In this document: positions 39,001 to 45,000 of the stretch, in pieces
Layout of the letters: the number at the start of each line of letters is the position of its first letter
How positions within the stretch are numbered: the first letter of the stretch is position 1
NCBI GenBank assembly: GCA_002307295.1
Contig: DBTY01000013.1
Coordinates: 69,466 to 133,465, forward strand
DNA length: 64,000 nt
Reading direction: 5' to 3'
DNA from: Ignavibacteriales bacterium UBA1304
GTDB lineage: Bacteria > Bacteroidota > Ignavibacteria > Ignavibacteriales > Ignavibacteriaceae
The notes under the pieces: generated by a model
The model's input: the letters and a program-made list of their open reading frames with translations, nothing else
Databases searched by the model: none
Told to the model about the DNA's origin: nothing
Program-made: the position numbers and the translations under genes

Positions 39001-42000
39001 GCCGCTGATTGATGCGGCATTAAGCTATGCTATAGACGAGCCTGGATATTTGCCATATACATTTGGAGTAGTTGAACTAAGCAAAAAAGCGCCTAATAAG
39101 ATATTTAGTTATATAACAAAATATGAAAATGACTCTTCCGAAACACGCTCTTATGATATAACGCTTGCAGATGAGGCAGGAGAAGTTATAGCAGAATTTA
39201 AGAATTTTACTTTAAAAAAAGTATCGCAACCAAATCAGGATAATTACTTCAACGAACTGATCTGGAAACCATGGCCAATAATAAAATTATCTGTCACATC
39301 AAAAAATAAAATTGCTGCGTTTTACAATTCAAAATGTAACAAAGCTTTAGTATCAGAACTAAAATCTATTGAAGGGATAACAGCGATTGAAATAGTAACA
39401 GATAACTTCAAAGAAGCGTTTGAGAAAATAGAAAATAATATACCTGAGAAAATAATATTTATACTGCCTGAAGCTAACGTTGAAGACATAAAAAACAACG
39501 ATGATTTAGAATTAAATCTGACGGACTCGCTTTATAGCGTTTTTAATTTTGCAAAATATCTGTTAGCCAAAGTGACTTCAAAAATAGACCTGCTGATTGT
39601 GGGCGAAAATGTTTGTGAAATATCTAACAAAGAGGCGCATTTAAATTCGCTTAATAACGCAGTTGCTGGCTTAGGGCAAGTGATACAAAGAGAAAATCCA
39701 AATATAAATTGCAGATTCCTTGACGTTGATAAAAGCGCTTCTGTAATGAATATAGTGGATGAAATAAATAATGGGTTTACAGAATCATATTATTACCGGG
39801 CATATAGAAACGGCGAAAGATATATCCGCGAAGTGAAACTAGTAAATATTGATGAAAAAGAAAATAATGAGATATCGTATAAGGAAAATGGAGTTTATGT
39901 AATTACGGGAGGAACCGGGGGAATAGGGCTGGAACTGGCTCTTTTTCTTGCAAAAAAGGCAAAAATAAAATTGGCGCTTATTAACCGTTCTGAATTTCTT
40001 GCAAAAGATAAATGGGACTCGGCTTTGCAAAAAAGAAAAGATGAAAAGCTTTGCCGAAAAATAGAAAGACTACGCGAGATAGAAAATGAAGCAGCAGGCG
40101 TATGGTTATATTCTACGGACGTAAGCGATTATAAAAGGTTAAAAACAACAATAGAAGAAATTAAAAGCGAACATGGAAAAATATTCGGAGTTATTCATGC
40201 GGCTGGAATACCAGGGGAAGGTTTTATATTTGGCAAGAGCTTAGAAACATTCCGTAATGTAATAAAACCAAAAATACATGGCACGATAAATTTAAGCGCA
40301 TTATTAAAAGATGAAAAACCTGATTTCTTTATCATGACATCGGCATTAACTGCAATATTGCCGACCCCGGGGCAAAGCGATTATACTGCAGCTAATTGCT
40401 TTATGGACGCGTATTCTGCGGAATTAAATAATTCTGGAATTAGCGCAGTAAATATTAATCTAACTTCCTGGAAAGAAACCGGAATGGCTTACGATTTTGG
40501 CGTTACTGACGATGAAATATTCAAATCTATTTCTACAAAAGATGGCGTATCGGGCATCGCAAAAATTATTCAAAGAAAAATTAATTCCATTATTCTTGGA
40601 AAAGCAGATTTGTCTTATCTTGATTCTTCTGTAGAGCTGCCATTTTATCTTGATAATAAAATTCGGGGACATAAGAAGCCGCAATTAACAAATATTGCAG
40701 AACATGAAATTACAAAACAAGTTTTGCTTAAAGGGAAAGAAAATGGCAATTATACAAAATATGAAATATCAATAGCTTCAATATGGGGAGCAGTATTAGG
40801 ATATGATGAAATTAATATCCAGGATAATTATTACGATTTAGGCGGAGATTCAATTCACGCTATAAAAATAAATACTTTATTAGAAAAAAAATTAAAACTA
40901 CAAATATCAATTGGGGATTTATTTAATCATTTAACAATTGCCGAACTTGCCGAATACCTTGAAACAAAAACTGTATTAACTGACTCCAACAAAGGGAAAA
41001 TAGCTGCTCAGACAATTCATCCTACAAAGAGCAGCGCATATTACCCGGTGTCATCGGCTCAACGAAGGTTATTTATTCTTGATAAATTAAAAAATGACAA
41101 ATTAAGCTACCATATGCCGCAATTGTGGGAAATAAAAGGCGAATTGAACATTGATAAACTTATAAAAGCAATTGGCAAAACGGTCGAACGTCAGGAATCT
41201 TTACGCACGTCATTTGATCTCGTTCAGGACACGCCAGTACAAATTATACACGATAACATAGAGCTAAATATTCCGGCTCTTATAATGAACGAACAAGAAG
41301 CAAAAAAACATATACTAAAATTTATTCAACCATTTGATCTTAGCGTTGCGCCATTGTTCAGAATTGAAATCATACAAATATCCGACTACGATCATTTAGT
41401 ATTGTTTGACGCTCATCATATAATTATAGACGCATTTTCAATTGAAATATTTGAAAAAGAAATATTTGATTATTATGAAGAGAAAGAGCTTGCGCCATTA
41501 AAAATACAATACAAAGACTATGCAATCTGGCAGAGCGATTATTATAAAAGCCAGGAAGCTGTTGAAAAAAAATCTTATTGGATAAAACAATTTGAAGGGG
41601 ATATTTCGGTGATAAATTTACCGCTTGACTATCCGCGCACAGCAAATCAATCAGCCGAAGCCGGAGTATTTACATTATGTATTGATGAAATATTAACTGC
41701 GGAAGTTAAGAAAATGTCTGCGGATAAAGGGATATCAACTTTTATGTTATTGCTGGCTGTTTATAATATTGTACTACAGAAGTATACGCAACAGAATGAT
41801 ATCATAATCGGCGTAACCACGCTGGGGCGCGATAAAGACGAGTTGTCGCAATTACTTGGAATGTTCATTAATAATCTTCCAATAAGAGTATATCCTAAAG
41901 ATGAAATGAGCATTATTGAGTTTTTGAACGAAGTTAAAGAAAACGCTATTAACGCTTTTGCAAATCAGGATTATCCATTTGACGAACTTATTGAAGAACT

Positions 42001-45000
42001 GAATATTAAAAGAGATCTTAACCGAAATCCTCTTTTTGACGTAGTATTTTCTTATATGAATTTTGAACTTTCGGAGGTTAAAAATAACGACATTCAAATA
42101 ACAGATTATCGCGCGGAGACAATTCTTTCTTCAGAATATGACTTGATGCTTTACGGTTTAGAAGCGGAAGATAAAATCTATATTACAATAAAGTACAAGA
42201 AGTCGTTATTCAAAAAAGAAAGCATTGAAAGATTTGCCGGGCATTTTAAGAAAACAATTGAGATTGTCTCTAAGAACGAAGAAATGAAATTGTGCGATAT
42301 TGATTTGCTTTTGCCAAATGAAATTGAATTATTAAGAACCTATAACAGCAAAGCTCAAAACATTACAAAAAAGACTGACGTATGCGATCTGTTAAAAGAA
42401 TCGTTTTCAATTAATCCAGAAAAGACAGCCTTGCTATTTGAAGATCAAAAAATGACTTATAGGGAATTAGAGAAAAAAGCTAACAAGCTTGCTAATTATT
42501 TGCGTTCAAAACTTTTTATTAAGCCTGACGATCTGGTGGGCATAATGGTTGAGAGATCGGAAGCGATGGTCGTAGCAATGCTTGGCGTAATAAAAAGCGG
42601 CGCGGCGTATGTAGGCATAGATAGCGCATATCCGCAAACAAGAATTGATTACATACTGAACGATTGTAATGCGAAAATAATATTGACTGAAAAAAGTATA
42701 CTTCAAAAAGATTCATTTAAAGCGCAACCCGGAAATATAATTGTAGATATTGACGACGCAGCAATTGCACATTGCAAATCAAATGAACCAGTTAATATCA
42801 ATACTTATGATAATCTGGCTTATGTGATATATACGTCAGGATCGACTGGAGAGCCTAAAGGCGTTGCAATTACGCGTAAAAACCTTTCGGTATTCTTGCG
42901 CTGGTGTATTTCAGAATTCAAATCTACAGCTTTTGATATTGTGTATGCTTCGACTTCGTATTGCTTTGATATTTCGATATATGAAATATTTTATTCGCTT
43001 GCAGCAGGGAAAACGATTCGAATATTAAAATCAGCGCTTGAAATTCCTGATTATCTTAGCCAAGACAATAATGTATTGATTAATACGGTTCCGTCTTTGG
43101 TGCAGGCAATAAAAGAACAATTAGAAAATGGCGGATATGAGCATATATCCGCTATTAACCTTGCGGGCGAACAAATACCGCAAACATTAATTGATAGTAT
43201 TGACTGCGATAAAATTGAAGTCAGGAATTTATACGGACCTTCTGAAGACACTACTTATTCAACTATGTATAGATTTAGTAACAAAAATAAAAAAGTATTA
43301 ATTGGTCGTCCAATATCAAATACTCAAATTTATATTGTGGATAGAAGCATTATGCTTGTTCCTATTGGACATCCAGGCGAGATTTGTATTGCCGGAGACG
43401 GATTAGCAAGAGGCTATCTATTCAAAGATGAATTGACAAAAGAAAAATTCATCAACAATCCTTTTGGAAATGGACGGCTTTACAGAACAGGCGATTTGGG
43501 CAGATGGATGGATACAGGCGATATTGAGTATTTAGGACGAATAGACAGGCAAGTAAAAATTAGAGGTTTTAGAATTGAACTTGGCGAGATAGAAACCAAC
43601 ATAAGGCGTTATCCTTCAGTAGAAAATGCGGTTGTTATTGCTTATGAAAAATTTGCCGTTAAAGATATTGCCGCTTATATAGTCGTAAAAGAAAAAATAA
43701 ATATAGATGACTTGAAAAATTATTTAGGCAAAATAATGCCGGCGTTTATGATTCCATTATATTTTGTCTTAATGGAAAAAATACCGCTTACCCCAAACGG
43801 AAAGATTGACGTTAAAGCCTTGCCTGAACCTGAATTTGATATTAATCGTTTTGAGCTCGCTGATAATGAAATATTAAATCCGATAGAAACGGCTCTTGTT
43901 GAAATATGGAAAAATGTTTTAGACGTTAACAAATTAAGTAAACGCGAAAGCTTTTTCGATCTCGGAGGTCACAGCCTTAAAGCTTTGAGACTTCTTGCTC
44001 AAATTAATCGGGCGTTTAATTGCGATTGCAAATTAGCCGATGTTTTTGAGAATTCTACGATTGAACAGTTCGCCGGTTTAATAGGCCGACAAAATAGTAT
44101 GGCTGCTATTGCTCTTGTTCCGCTTCAAAAAGCCGAATTCTATGACGTATCGCATGCACAACGAAGGTTGTGGATACTCAACCGGGTTGAGAATAAATCA
44201 ATCGCATACAATATTCCGGTCGTATATAAAATAAACTCTGCAATTGACGTTCAAGCGCTACAAAAAGCATTTAAAACAATTATACATAAGTATGAATCCT
44301 TACGAACATACTTTATTGAAATAGACGGCGAACCTAAACAGGGTATATTAGATGAAGTTGAATTTAATATTAATACTATCGAAGTGGATGGTGATTCAGA
44401 TTTTATGAGCGCTTCAAAGGAGTTAATTCAGAAAGCTATAACAGATCCTTTCAATTTGGCTAAAGCTCCTTTAATAAAAGTAACTCTGTTGAAAAATAAA
44501 AACACAGAAGAGCATATCTTAATTATTAATGTGCATCATATAGTTTTGGACGAATGGTCGATAGGTATATTGGCAGATAATCTAGCTATGTTTTACGATC
44601 ATTATTCAGGTAAAAAAATAATTACAGATGCCAATGTATTTATTCCTTCTTCTATACAATATAAAGAGTATGCACAATGGCACAATAAACAACTTGAAGA
44701 TGATAAAGAGAACGCCAGCTTGCATAAGAATTACTGGATGCAAATATTTAACGAGCCAACGCCATGTCTGGATTTGCCTTCAGATTATCAGAGACCCAAA
44801 ACTCAAACGTTTGAAGGGAAAACAATATCATTTCAGCTTAAGCAATCTTTATCGCAGGGGCTAAAAAAATTAAGCGCGGAAAATAATACTACTTTATTTA
44901 TTTCAACTCTTGCATTATTTAATATATTATTCTCAAAATATACAAAACAAAACGATATTGTAATTGGAACTCCAATTGCAAACAGGGATCATCAGGATAT

